64,000 nucleotides of DNA. It comes from Emydura subglobosa. Taxonomy: Eukaryota > Chordata > Testudines > Chelidae. Shown here one piece after another: positions 24,441-37,540 of this stretch; the first letter of the stretch is position 1, and the number at the start of each line of letters is the position of its first letter. Made by a program: the position numbers and the translations under genes. The notes under the pieces were generated by a model that was given only the letters and a program-made list of their open reading frames with translations, was not told the DNA's origin and did not search any database. The stretch spans positions 34,703,563 through 34,767,562 of the forward strand of contig ML679962.1 of NCBI GenBank assembly GCA_007922225.1, read 5' to 3'.

Positions 24441-26526
24441 TGGTCACATTGACACCTTTGACTCTCTGGCCCATCAAAATTAACTCAATTTTGTGACTCA
24501 AGGCCACCTCCAATTGCAGTACGTTAATAAGTTAACAATTCCAGAACATTTTTTTAAATCAACTTATCTTACCAAACCTCAAGGGAACTACTGATAGCAC
24601 CTTTTCTTCATTTCAAAAATACATTTTAGAAGCTCGCACTAACCTTACACTTGTGCCATGGGAAGTCTTCCAAGTTCTCGCAACTGAATAGCTGCTTATA
24701 CAACATAGCAGCCTCATTAATGGCCACCAAACAAATTATGGAGGCCAGCAGAATATTTGTGAAATGTTTAATTTGAGAGTGCTTGTCAATTCAAGCCCTG
24801 TGAACCTGTGAGGGCAGGGATGTTCTGTATAACAGTATTTTGGATATTTCTGTAACATGCATATAGTTTCTGCATGTTATCCGATAGAAGGCCTGCGTGC
24901 AACCTGCTCTGAACTGGATGGAAATTGTTAGGGTTTAGTTGTAGGTCACTGTGTACTGCGTATAGCATTGCTGTTCTTGCTTCTGATGAATTTGGTATGA
25001 AACCAGGTGTGAAATGAAAATCTGAGTCTTACTTCTCCCTCAGCACAATGGGTAAAAGATCGCTCACGCTCATATGCCAAAAACAACGGGACAATCTCTT
25101 CTCATCTTGACATCAGTCACGTTCACTGGCTGCCTTCTTCCACGATGTGCCATCTTTGTGGGTTTTTTCATGCTGTCCACGATGCTTGGAATAGTCTTCT
25201 GCTTCTTTCTGCTGGTTGAACACCCTCACCTTGTGCATATTCCGCCTTAACATATACATCCTTCCATGAGTCTTTTCAGCGGTACAGTCATTTCTTTGGG
25301 TGAAATGTGTGTGAAAGAGAGAATCCCTCATGACCTGTCTGTGGCACTTATATGGCCTGGGCACCTCACAGTCTTCAATGTATTTATCCTCACAATAAAG
25401 CTGTGGGGGAGGAGCCATTTCAGAGATAAGGGCCTGAGGCAGAGAGAGACTAAGACCACACAGAAAATGGGACCCAGGACTCCACCATCTCAGGCGAACC
25501 CCCTAACCACTCTGCCCTCTGCCATCTTCTGGTAGAAAGCTTTTATCAGCATGAGTCTGGGATGGCTGTATTTCTCAGAAATGGCAACATTTTACAGAAA
25601 AATTGCTTTGGAAACATTTTAGAGCATCTTTAAAATGTTTTTATTGATATCATTTTCATATCCCCCCCATCTGTAAAGCCAGGGTCCCCAAATATCACAA
25701 GTCCAACTGCATTGCCCTCAAACTTTCCAATATATTTTCCCTATAGAATACATCTCCATGTTAATACATTCCACCTTACATGCTAGGCTGAATAATGTCT
25801 GACCTGTGCTAAGGACAGTGTAATTCTATGGGGTTATTTCACATTTGCGAAATAGGGAGAGGAAGAAAAAGAAACGTTTTGTAGCTTCTTTTTATCTTTA
25901 AATGGTGGCTGTTTGAAGAAAAGCTTTGAATGTTACAAGTAACCTAGACATGAATGGGAGTTGGGTCTGCCCCATAAGACTATATCCTACATTAGCAATG
26001 CCTGGACTAGCTCTTTCCCATCTCCAATGTCTATAGTCTATGATTCACTGTTGGGCAAGTCATCTCTTTTCTGAAACTCTGAATGCTGTTCTGGAGCACA
26101 GGATTGTGAAGAAGAGAGATGCCGCTAAGAGGAAAACTGGAAGCCAAAGATGTTCCATAGCAGGAACTATATTCTCCTGAAAGTTCACAAGCTAATGTTC
26201 TGTCTCTTCTGTTCTGATGCACACAGTTTGGCACCCCATGAAAATCAAAGTTGTTGACTAGCTTTTGTGGAGCGCCCCAGTTCTGGATCAGCCTATAGAT
26301 TTACGACAGTGCCTTCGTGTGGGATGCAGTTAAGTGGCTGGAACACACATTCCTGTAACAACAACAAATGTTGACAGCTCATTGGCTAACTAAATATTAA
26401 TTTAGTTACCAAGGTGGCAAAATATTTTACAGCTCTTGCCAGATGTTGAACTAACTACGGATCTGAATCCGCAATGATTGAATGAATTGGCAAGATATTG
26501 ACTTCAGTTGGGGCAGGACTGAGCTC
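24441..26526. other. no gene seen apart from the SINE at 25395-25520
   Basis: AT-rich; no exon or RNA gene supported. Confidence 0.55.
25395..25520 (+). mobile_element. MIR-like SINE fragment
   Basis: It contains 'gcctgaggcagagagagactaagaccacacagaaaatgggacccaggactcc' followed by 'cctaaccactctgccc', typical of the MIR 3' core and end. Confidence 0.55.
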
Positions 26527-26660
26527 CAAGGTCATGCCCACACTGCAATTAAAAACCTGCAGCAGGCCTGTGTCAGCTGACTGGAGTCCATGGGGCTCAG
26601 GCTAAGGGGCCATTTAACTGGTCAACACGTTCAGGTGCTGCAATGTGGACATTCCCCAGG
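26527..26660. mobile_element. fragment of a non-autonomous DNA transposon
   Basis: 'ggtcatgcccacactgcaattaaaaacctgcagcaggcctgtgtcagctgac' at one side and 'tgcaatgtggacattcccc' at the other are imperfect inverted complements with a palindrome-rich interior. No target duplication was identified. Confidence 0.45.
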
Positions 26661-27659
26661 GGAACAGCCACTAGAAACGTTAGCTGTACTTACGTTTTAC
26701 AATATATTTGCATGCTTTCTCCTCCTACTCTAACATTATTTCAGTGGGATAGGCTTTAATATTGCTACTGTATTAACACAGCTTTTTGTTCCATAAAAAC
26801 AATGCAGAGTTGAAATTTAACCCCTAACTCACACTAACAAACAATAAAACTTTTCTTAGGCAGGCTGTCTTAGATATTTACATTTCACTCTTCACTTAAC
26901 ATTTTCCCCCAAACAAGCCCTGGACTGCCTCAGAAAACAATGCATTCTTTAGTGGCTATTTCTGAAGAGAAAGACAAATTAATCCAAATTATAACATCTG
27001 AATACAAAATGTCCTAGATTGGCAAATACGTAAAAGCAAATACTTTTCAAAATGCAGCATGAAATATGTCATAGATAAATATAAACTCTAGGGGAAAAAA
27101 ACCACTAAAAACCATATTTGTCTTTTCAAGCTCACCAGATCATTTCTAGGTTTTTCCACATGCAGTTCCAATTTTCCAGTATTAAATCTCAAAATTCATT
27201 TTTCCCCTTATTTAAATTAAAACTTCAGATGGCAACCTAGAAGAAAAATTCTGTCACACTATCAATGGACAGTGTAATAGCTAATTCCTCAAAGAAAGAA
27301 CCGTGTAGTAATTGCACTGAACCTAGAACTTCAGCTTTCAGGGTAGGCACCATGCAATGCAGTTATGAATAGTTATATTCAAGCTAGCCAACAGGGCCCC
27401 TTAAGGATGACTTTTTTTATGCTAGACCAGGTTTGTTTTACGAGCTCTAAGGCAGAGATCAGCAAGCCAAACCATGCATGGCTTACCCCATCTTTTTTCT
27501 TCCACTTTGGGCATTTTATACAGGTCAATATGGTCTATCCAGAAATCAGAGACCCAACTACATGGGCAAATCATTATTGAACTACTGGCCAAACCTTGGT
27601 CACATTGTGATCAATAGGAAAATACCTACCGATTTTAATAGGTTCAGGATTTGGCCCCA
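26661..27659. other. repeat-poor AT-rich block
   Basis: No coding signal. The interval is largely free of recognised repeats and may hold conserved non-coding sequence. Confidence 0.4.
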
Positions 27660-27785
27660 AGTTATTAGTTATATTGTGGTACCACTGAGGAGCCCTCATC
27701 AGGTACCAGGACCCATTGTGCTAGGTCCTGTACAAACACAGAACAAAAGAGGCAGTCCATGACCCCAAGAACTTACAACCTAAGT
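27660..27785 (-). repeat. MIR1-type SINE tail copy
   Basis: It shows 'attgtggtaccactgaggagccctcatcaggtaccaggacccattgtgctaggtcctgtacaaacacagaacaaaaga' in the standard order. It is the least diverged complement-strand copy in the window. Confidence 0.65.
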
Positions 27786-28659
27786 AAGTGATGCAGGGAT
27801 CCTCTGGTCAGAGACGTAACTGAGAACAGCAATTTTCTGGTGCAAGATCTCGTATGTTAAACACAAAAAGTAGGAATTTCAGCCACCTCCTGTACTACCA
27901 AAGCATATAGAAATGCAGCACCAGCTCACCACAGGTACAAAGGAGTCACTTTGTAAATAGCATAGCTCCTTGTCCAGCTTAATAGATAGGCAGAAGATTA
28001 AATACTGAAGAAGCCTGTTGAAGATAAAGGTTTCTGTAAGGCCTGATCTGGGACCTACTGATGTCAATCGGGGACTTCTCTCAGGTTTTACAGGAACATA
28101 TATATCTGAATGAAATATTTTAGAGATTTACAAGTTTTAGGCCATGGTCCTGCAAAGGGATCGTCACAAGTGGATCTATGACTATGTGAAGATCCATTGA
28201 CTGAAGGTTCTGCCTACAGGATCTCCCCTGCCGCCAAGACCAAGGCTTTTCATTGGACCAGGTGATTTAAACAGAAGTTTGGTTCCACTCACCCTTTGCC
28301 AACCAAAACAGTCCTGTGCCCATATCTTAACAAGGGCCCAAGAAACGTTCTTCTAATTCTGTTGCAGTGGAGTAGCAATTCCTGCAAGAGCAATTTTGCG
28401 GGGAATCTTTATACATTTGCTGACATTTCTGTACATGGAGAATCCTTGGTAGACTGCAGAATTAGAAAGGCTTTTGAATACAGCCCCTTATGCTTAACAA
28501 ATTAAGACTCAACATGTTGCAGGAGGCCACTTAGAATGGAGTGGGCAACTGAGGGTTAGATTTTTCTGTTTAACTCCATTGTAAAGGGTCTCCATCAACA
28601 TGTGTTTACCCCTTATGCTGAATAGCATGTCCCAACTTCTAGTCAGTTCAGACACCTTG

Positions 28660-28805
28660 ATTTCCTCCCCCAGATCTGAAGAGCCCTGTGAAGCTCAGAA
28701 GCTTGTACCTTCCACCAACAGAAGTTGGTCCAATAAGATATATTACCTTGTCTACGTTGTCTCTGACACTCTGGCACTAACACAGCTACCACAACATTGC
28801 AAGCA
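28660..28805 (+). repeat. dispersed reptile repeat fragment
   Basis: It contains 'ctgtgaagctcagaagcttgtacc', 'caacagaagttggtccaataagatatattaccttgtct' and 'cactaacacagctaccacaac', an arrangement common to an abundant reptile retroelement tail. The family is not named. Confidence 0.5.
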
Positions 28806-29040
28806 CACGTAATGCCTATGCCAGGTAGAGGGGGAGCACTGCTTGAACACGACTAAGTTGCTAAATCTTGTGTTTGAGCACTCCTTCTTCGGAGACATTC
28901 GCTACAGCATGTAAAAAGTGCTCCAGCGGGAGTGAAAATGTCAGTGCGAGGAGCCTGGTGGACAGAACAAAACAACAAAAAAAAACAACCCCACACGTGC
29001 CACAGAAGAATTGCTCCAAACAGAGACTTTACTGATAGAG

Positions 29041-29103
29041 TTTGGTCCCACTGAAGTCAATGGGAGTTTTGCCATCAACCTCAATGGGATTAGGGTTCAG
29101 CCC
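29041..29103. repeat. palindrome-family copy
   Basis: 'ccactgaagtcaatgggagttttgccatcaacctcaatggga' carries two TCAATGGGA units around the family core. Confidence 0.55.
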
Positions 29104-31270
29104 TAAATGAATAGCTAAGTGGAAATGAGGAAAAAAAAACCCACCAGACACACATTGTAACAAAAACCACTGGAACCTCAAGACAGAAAAGAAATAGCTG
29201 GGGTTGAATACTGCTGTCATTATTCACTCCGAGTTGGCCGGACTATAGGGCGTGACAGCTTTGGTGCCCTCTCAAAAGCCATTAGTGGTAGCACGGTTTG
29301 GGCAGAATGAGTTTGCTGCCTCCTCTTTTGGCTCACTATAGGCCTTACTCATTTTAGCAAGACTGGATAGTCAGGGCTTGAGTTTGGTTGAGTCCATAAT
29401 TAGACAATCTGGCTGACTAACATGCACTAGAACATGGTTTCTATTTAACAAGAGTCTACTGTATCATAATCTACCAGACCAGGTTAGAATCCCCAGCAAG
29501 TCAAGTTTAAACAATTAAAGCAAGATTGATAAAATTGGTCGTAAAGCTTCTGTACACAGGATCAAGGGAAGACTGGCAAACTCTTGTTGTTAATCATTTA
29601 GATAGCAGCAGCATAAGGAGGTAAATCAGTGCCAGGTAGATAAGAGGGTTGATGCAATTCAAAGGTATGAGTTAATACAATGCAGAGCAAACACAGAGTG
29701 GAGTTTGGCCATTAGAGCTTGCATAGAGAAAGAAGAATCTCCTATCATTTGCTTTAGTCATGTCATCCTCCTTCTTGTCCTTTCCCCCTGCTCCTCTTTG
29801 CCTGCCCTCTCCAGCTGTTCTTTTGAAGATGTTTGTCACCTGACATGAAGGAGAATCTTCACAAAGAAGAAGAGGGGCAGTAAATGGAAAGGAAGGAAAG
29901 GGAAATGGGCAGATCCTGCTTGGAATGAACATCCATGTATCTCCTGAATACTGGTATCTGGGGGCTGCAGTACCACTGCAATAGGAATCCCAGCTCTCAG
30001 GAACTCCATTGGTAGAGTCACAAAACCAAGTGCAGGGATAAATGCACATTTACATAAAGTTTCCCATTTCCTCTCTTTTACTTTCATTTCTTACCTTTCC
30101 CCCAGTCCATCTGGAACAGCCTTGGGAACACAAGACGGTCCTGGATTTCTTCCTGCTTTCATTCCAATGCTTGTTTTGATGGGTTTAAAAAAAAAAAAAA
30201 AAAAAAACACTTTAGAAGTGCACCCAGATTGCAGCTGCAGGCTCATCAAAATATCCTGGGGTTCCCCTGCTCACCCTGCCTTTCCCAGTGTCCAGCACTA
30301 GATGCGTCTCCAGCTGCCTCTCACTGCGAGAGAAACAGAGACTCCCAAAAAATTTCCTGCTTTTCTCAGCTGCCTTGGACTTACTCCTCAGGACATTTTT
30401 CCTGGATAGATCCCTCAGTGCCCGCCCAGCCAGCATTCTCCTTCCCCAGCACACTCATGTTTATTTTGGAGTGTTATTTGCCCCCCTATAACAACTTCTT
30501 TTATCTAGACACAAGAGGCCTGCTGCTCATGCACAGTCATCAACTAACTCACACCCATTTTACACAGGAGCAGTGACTACAACAGGAGCAAGGCAGTGAA
30601 GAATCAGGCCCCGGCTGGCTTCTTATGCGAGACTTATCCTGCCAGGGCTCCCCCCTCATCCCCATACCTCTTTCATTGGGAGCTGACAAGGCTGCCTCCT
30701 CAACACAGGCCCCCCCATGCCGCAGGCTCCGAGCGCTCTGCCAGGCCCGTGGGGACAGAAAAGGTTTCTGCACACTTAGGCTGCCACCTTTGTGGTGCAT
30801 TTTCCTGTCAAACAGTGTGTAAATGTAAACGGCGTCTTAGCTCAGTCAGAGCGCCAAAGAGACACAGGGGCCACTTTCACCAAACTCCTGAGGTAAGTGA
30901 TGTGGGGCTTCGGCCAAAGCAAAGGTCTAAACTGTGGCTTATTAAGCACCCCCCAGCTCAAGCCCTCTGCTTAGAGCATCTTCCACCTGGCCTCTCACTC
31001 CCAGACTGACTACTAGTCCCCCCCATACAGCCCTCTTAATAGGCTGCTGAAGGGGATTAATTTATTCCCCACAGCTGGCCCAGCTCCACCATCTTGCCAG
31101 GCCCTATGCTCAGAGCAGGCATTGCTGATTCTGCCTCTAGCTAGAGGGAGGGGATTAATTAACCCCTTCCCTGCTAATCGCTGGATAGCTCTGTCCACAT
31201 TGGCACAAGCACTTATAATCAGTTCTTCCTCCCAGCAGCTTCCAGAGGAAGGAAGCACTGTTCCAAAGCC

Positions 31271-31272
<2 letters not shown>

Positions 31273-31303
<31 letters not shown>
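31273..31303 (+). repeat. (AC)n microsatellite
   Basis: An uninterrupted AC dinucleotide run of about 15 units. Confidence 0.95.
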
Positions 31304-31306
<3 letters not shown>

Positions 31307-32920
31307 CTAATTTTGGGGGGGAAAGAGGCCCCAATCCCACATTTGGACATTCAGATCAGTGCTATGGCCCACAAATACCCTTGTTTATATACCTAAGTGC
31401 AAATCTGAGCTTCCAGGTGTAAGATCTGGATGTCTGGTTAAGGTGCCCACCTAAAGCTGAGCACGCAGTGCCATGACTAGGGGAATGTCCCACCATCTGC
31501 AGATGGTGCTGTTAATTAAAGCCATCTATAGCATTTCTTGCTGCAGTGCATAGGATATAAAGGAAGATTCATCCCCAGTGTAACTCCATTCAGTGACGTT
31601 TATTCCAGCTGAATCCAACTTCAATGGAATTACCCAGTGAATAAGTTTGTTTTCCACAAAGTCCCACATCTGAGACCTTCAACATATGGATATTTCTTAA
31701 GGAAGCAATTTCCTGAGAACAGTGACTTGGCGAGACTGAAAAATGTCTCTCTGGTGATTTGGCTAATAAAGAAGGTACCAAGTATTCAGTGCTCAATTTC
31801 TGTCCCAGAAGAAGGCTTGTGAAGTGAACTCTGAACCATACACACCATTTTTGAACTGATAGACACCCACTGCTTCACTGGCTAACCCAACTGCTGTGTT
31901 TTCTCTCCTCCATATTCAGTTCAGCAAGAAAAGTGGATTCATTAATCCAAAGAACTAGTCATAAAATTTACCTCTCTACTATTCTCTTTTATGGCTGAAA
32001 CCTACTGTTTTGTACTTCAGTTTTATGTGTTATAATAAAAACCAGGTGCAAATTCCCATATTTTAAAACAGTTGAGCATCAGTGTGGTTTGAGTTAATGC
32101 TTTTGAAAATATAGTCTCCCCACAATCCTATCTGAAAGTGGAATCAGCCCAGAGTTAAACTTCAATTCTTGAGATGCAGCATAATGGCATTTTATGATGG
32201 AAAGAAATCTGTGTGTGCAGGGGTTTTTTTAACCATGTTCTCAGAAAACAATAAAAAGTAACAAACTTCTGAAAAGGCATCGTCAATAGCATTAAAGGGA
32301 TCCGTTCAATGCAGTCTCAGACAACATTAGTCTAGCACTGCAAGCAGAGGCATAACTTACCACCGAGTATAGAAAGTACTAGCCAACTGGATCAGTACAG
32401 TAAGTACATCAGCAAACACCTCACGTGTCTTACCAGAGAGAGAGGAGTAAAGACCTTTCCTACTACATACAGGTAAGAGCAATGTTACATTTGCATGCAA
32501 GTACTAATATATAGGAAATGTGTTATCACAGTGCTGGAAAATAGCATATGCCAATCTGTATTCTTGATCCATAATGGAGTCTGCAATTGTAGCGAGATAA
32601 TTATACAAATTTTTGTTACAATTGAGCAAAGTCTATTTATTTACAGCGGGAAAACATTGACCGTAGAGAGATGAACAATATAAAAAATCATATTTTTTAA
32701 GGACACCATCAGTGCACCAAATTCCAATAGTAGAACCTTCGCCTCCTGCAAATAGTGAAAAGGAGAGGCAGGTAAATGAAGTTTGTAAAGAGATGGACAT
32801 TGTGATACTAACATTACTTATGTTCTAAAGGAGGATGCTCGCATCAAATGACTGGTATTTTTAACAGTTTGGTTTTCATGTTCTCTACAATATTTTGGTT
32901 TACTTCTTGAAAGTGCAAAT

Positions 32921-33305
32921 TAGGGCTGGCCAAAAAACAAGAATACTGTTTCACAACAAAATTTCAAGGTTTTGACATTTGCTTTCATTCTGAGTCAGAA
33001 AAGCAATTAAATATTTCACCTTGGATGCGGGAGACCTGTGTTTGACACCCTACTCTGCGTGGTTCACGACAGGAACTTGGATCTGGGTCTTTCCCAGGAA
33101 AGTACCTTAGCTCTTCTGGGATGGACCTTTTGTTCTCCCATTACCAGCTATGGTCCCATGTCCAGATATTCCATCCTGGACCAGAGAAACCTTCCTGCCA
33201 AAATGTTCGTTGAACCAAATGCATTTGCACTAAAAGTTTCAGTTTTAAGGAATCAGGGTGTTTTGGTGTAAAAATGTTCTGTTGAAAAATTCCTGACCAG
33301 CTTTA
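32921..33305. mobile_element. hAT-like MITE with an internal tRNA-like segment
   Basis: This is a 385-bp element with ends TAGGGCTGGCCAAAAAAC and, inverted, TAAAGCTGGTCAGGAAT. It is flanked by GTGCAAAT (32913-32920) and GTGCTAAT (33306-33313), 7/8 identical. Around 33020-33060 it carries a sequence resembling a Pol III B box and tRNA 3' half, which may be a nested SINE. Confidence 0.75.
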
Positions 33306-33648
33306 GTGCTAATCCAGTGAGTAGAAGCTTTCAAACTCTCTGGCTGTCAATATTAATTGATGTAATACGGCTTCTTTATTGCATCAGTCATAGTAGCTGC
33401 TGTAGCTTGAAATCTCCAACAAAGGGCAAAAGCAGCTCCCTCAGAGATACCGGGCTCTGTTATGCCACCAGTTTTTAAGGACAATATTTTTAAGAAGAAC
33501 ATCAAATGAGGAATCGGTGCCACAGTCTGGCCTATTGTTGTCAACCCCCCTCCATTTATTCCATCTATTAGAACAATACACCAGAAAATCAAGCATACAT
33601 AGCCAAAGGACCTAACAACTCATCGTTGCAGAGTTGGCCAAGTTACCA

Positions 33649-33686
33649 ATGGTGTAACCCCATTGGCTTCAATAAAATTACACCAT
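33649..33686. repeat. palindrome-family copy with ATGGTGTAA arms
   Basis: Nine-base arms ATGGTGTAA and TTACACCAT enclose CCCATTGGCTTCAATAAAA. The copy at 4107-4160 ('ccattgaattcagtgg' with 'gtttacacc') looks like the same type. Confidence 0.55.
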
Positions 33687-36183
33687 GGACGCACTGGGCC
33701 CAAGCTGTCTCCTGCTATAGAATTCCCCAGTCTGCTTTGGTGTGATGCTTTGTGACAATGTCTAAATACTTGTCATATTAATCGGAATTTGCTCTCTCCT
33801 CTCCTCAACATAGAAGTGACCCACTTAAATTAATTTATTTGGCCAAACTACTGAATCTCTGTTGCCCACCGTCTAGTGGAGTCATTTACACTGGTGGAAA
33901 ATGGGTGTAAAATGCTATGAAATTGGAATGGAGGCGTTTTTCATCCCACTTTACAGCAATGTAAATGGCAGCACAACGTGCAGGTCAACAAAGGCACAAG
34001 CCCTGTATGTGACAGGTTTTACTCTAGGCAACATTCTCTCAGCTGATGCACATGCCATTTATGTCAGGGGGTGCTGTGGGCATGCATCTGAGTCCAGAAT
34101 CCTGTGATTAAATAGTCAGGGTGAGTCGCTCTACCATTTTCATAATTAGTACCATTTATTCTTGCCAGCTGTAACTATATTGTTCCATTATCATCCAGCT
34201 TCGAAACAGACAGACAGTTCTAGTTCTTTTGTTATCAGGCCTAAATTCTGGATATTTTGCTCCAGGAGTAAGTTGCTGCAGAATGCCAGAAATATGAGAG
34301 GATCACAGCAGATCAGTAGGCAGCCACAGAATTAATTAAAAATAGGCTTGAAAAAGCATATTTACTGCTCACTGTTTGCTTAGGTAAATCAGAACAGAGT
34401 TACAATCATGGCCTTTGACCTCCACTCAAAGCGCTAGCTCGTCATTGAGTTTAAAGGTAGAACCCATGAAATATAATTTCCCTTCATTCCTCAAATAATA
34501 AAAATGAACATGCGATGTAATTGTAACCCATCCTGGTGGGGCCAGCAGCAGGATTCAAGGTGGGACCATCAGAGTGACAAGCACAGGCCACCACTGTTGA
34601 AGCTAAACGCTCACTAGCACTCATAAACTTCCTCACGGACCCGCCACGGCAGCAAGACAAAGAGCCAGGCGCTCCTGGGGGCAGGGTGCATAATGATGTT
34701 TGTTACTCTTTGAAGTGAGCAATGCAAAATGTGCTAATTCTATAGTACATTGGGAGGCGTCAGAACACTTGCTGATGGTCCTGAGAGAGATGGCTAGTCA
34801 TCTTTTCCTTGTTTCCAGCTGTTAAATTGCATTCAAGACAACCACGACTCCATTAAATGATGTTAATTTTCGAAGCAAGCAGCTTCCATTGCTGACACAG
34901 AGACTGCCAACAGAAAGAGCCACGTGATCACGAGTGGAAGGAGGGGCTGGGCAATCGTGAAAGAGAAGAGAGACACCCCAAGCCAATCTCTCTGTTAACA
35001 TGTGGTTTCCCCATGAAAAAAATCCAAGCACCCCAGAAGAACTTGCAAAACTTTACCACAACAGTTTGCAACCTCCATCTCAACATTCACCCCAAAAATG
35101 CAGCAGGAAATGAAGGGCCTTTGGTGTAGCTAATAAAAAACCATCCATCCAAAAGAAACAGAGAGACCTTTCTTACTGCTTGGACTGTATCTGATAATCC
35201 AATCACAGGGGATACTTCTGAAACCATAACCTGAACTTGGGCCCAATGTGGCACTCAAAACTGCAGATGTGTGTAACTGAATAGTAAGGTGTTTGTTGTG
35301 ATCCTGCCATAGGATCTTCAGGGGTTTGCTTGCCTCCTAAAATGGACTTCATTCAGGTCAGTTCTGCATTTCTGGCGCTGGTGCTCCAAAAACAGGGGTG
35401 GTTTGCACGAAAGGAGTATTATTAGGTGAAAAGCAACAATTGCCCGGCTCATTCCTAGTCGACTGCCTGACAACTGTCAGTTTTATGGTGCATACAATTA
35501 TTCCTGAATGGAGCCGAGTGAACTATCTGTCGAAAATAATTTATCTGATGGATTTAGTGCTTTTTCCCCTTTGCAAATTTCCCAAGAACAATCCTGTTAT
35601 TAATTTGTTTGCTATTCCAAATTATTATATACATGGTTTGTGTCCATATACCTCCGCCAATGGATTACTGCAGCTGTAAGTATTCAAAGTTTGCAATTCA
35701 TTATTCACTTGAGGAGCGGGAGGGTTGAGCACTTACATCACATGCTATTGCTTTATACCCAAATGGGATGATCAGAATACTGATAAGCTTGAATAAGCCA
35801 ACAGGGCTGTTCAAGACCCTGCTTCAGCAAAGCATTGAGGCACGGGCGGTCAATGGGACTTACACACCTACGTAAAATTAAGCATGTATCTGAGGACTTA
35901 GCTGACTTGGGGTCTAAGTTGGTATCCAGCTGATTGTGAAAAAACCTCTGGGGAAACACACATTTGCACAAGCATTCACCAGGCTCCTGTCTATTGCAAA
36001 CAGAAATGTTGCTTGTGCAAATGTTCTCAGGAAACCGGGATGGGGAGGATGGACGTTTGCAAATACCTCCCAGGAGAAGTCACATGCTTTCTTTGCACTG
36101 GTGTTCGGAAAGCCTTTTTTGCAATGTTTGCCTAGCTCTATCCTTGTGCTCACCTGCCAAGGAGGACACAGCTGGACGAGGCA
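33687..36183. other. no gene seen
   Basis: AT-rich, with a palindrome-family trace at 35813-35916. No exon, RNA gene or intact transposon. Confidence 0.5.
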
Positions 36184-36500
36184 TTAGGCATAATAGGCAG
36201 GGCCCAGGATTCTGGCAGCGAGCGATGTACGTGACGACATCACGGTGACATCACATGCAGCAGAAGGGCAAGCTGCCTCCAACCGGACCATCTTCTGCAC
36301 AGGGGGCTGCAGGAACAGATGGCCTCCCCTCCCCAAAGCACAGATCCCGCCGCCCAACACCCAGGCGTAAGGTAAGCAGAAGCCTGGCCACCACTCCTGC
36401 CCTTTGGGCACACAGAGGAGGAAGAGTCCTCCAGCCCCCGCTGCTCCGGCTCCAGCTGCCAGAAAGCGGGAACCCCCCGACTGCGACTCATTCTCCAATT
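36184..36500. repeat. GC-rich unassigned segment, probably repeat-derived
   Basis: A GC-rich island stands in AT-rich surroundings, with CpG/TpG alternations suggesting CpG decay. Long overlapping frames on both strands have no recognisable domain. It looks like a decayed GC-rich transposon rather than an active CpG island. Confidence 0.4.
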
Positions 36501-37024
36501 CAGCCATTCAACCAATGACACTTGTTAGCACTGGCCGTGGAGGGATATCATCCTGCTCCCCTGGAAGGCCATTGGAATATAAGGGGAACACTTTGTTCCC
36601 ATTCTCAGATTGAGCACGTCACAACCGAGGGCCTCAGAGCCTTCTCGCCGTGCCTATCAACTCAGAAATAGGCACGGTAATGCAGTTAGCTTTCGTGTTT
36701 CTGATTCAGGCTTCTGAGAAGAGCTGCATCGGCATCACCTCCAATAAACTCGTTTACAACCCCCACGCGTGAAAACACCATGCCAGGGAAATTACTTCCC
36801 CAAAATTGCAAAGGGGTCGCAGCATGTTCTAACCAGCATTTAAAACAGAAACACTTCTGAAAAATAAACTACCCCTCTCTGACGGTCCTTAGTAATGCGT
36901 AAGAGAATGCCCAGCTGAATGCAGAGATAATGTTTTGAAGGGTAAGACTTTTCCCCATTGCCTTTAATACTCTCCCTGCTGTGAAGTAAACCATACATTC
37001 CTTTTATTGGCCGTGGTGAAAAGT

Positions 37025-37540
37025 AGCAAACATAAATGATGTGGAATAATAACAGCAGTGCATTTCACTATATGGTACTATTTAGCTAAGTATCTCAAAG
37101 ATTTTTACAATCGTTAATTAATTAAGTCTCACTACAGCTCTGTTGTCATTGTACAGAGGAATAAACTGAGAAACAGACAACCCCAATTCAGCAGTCCACC
37201 CATATTCAGGAAAGCGTTTACACACACAGGCTTAACGTTGAGCCTCTGCTTAAAGGTAAGCCTGTGCATAAGTACTATGCTGAACAGGAATGGACTTCAG
37301 CATGTGCTTAAACACTTTGCTGAACTGGGGCCAAGGGGATCATGGCTTTGTCCACATTAAGATAATCTGCATCAGTATAACTACATTGCATTATAAATCA
37401 CTAAATTAAGCAATGCCAATAAAACCCCATTTTCCACTGATGCAACCCCTGCCCAGAGTCACTCAGGGTATAGTCAGGAATGAAATCCAGAATCTCACTT
37501 TCCCAGCCTGTACTCTAACCACTGGACCACAGTGCCTCCT
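37025..37540 (+). mobile_element. MIR-like SINE split by a palindromic repeat
   Basis: The MIR core is seen at 37085-37175 and its end at about 37440-37540 (CTCTAACCACTGGACCACAGTG). Between them sits an insertion whose 37181-37330 part is an inverted repeat of the 'attcagca...gcttaaa...tgctgaactggggcc' type. The nesting gives a relative age: the palindromic repeat is younger than this SINE. Confidence 0.6.

Larger units (their letters stand above)
28806..32920. other. no gene seen
   Basis: It contains palindrome-family copies (29041-29103 and 31575-31640), an AC microsatellite and a GC-richer patch at 30230-31260 with no conserved open frame. Confidence 0.5.
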
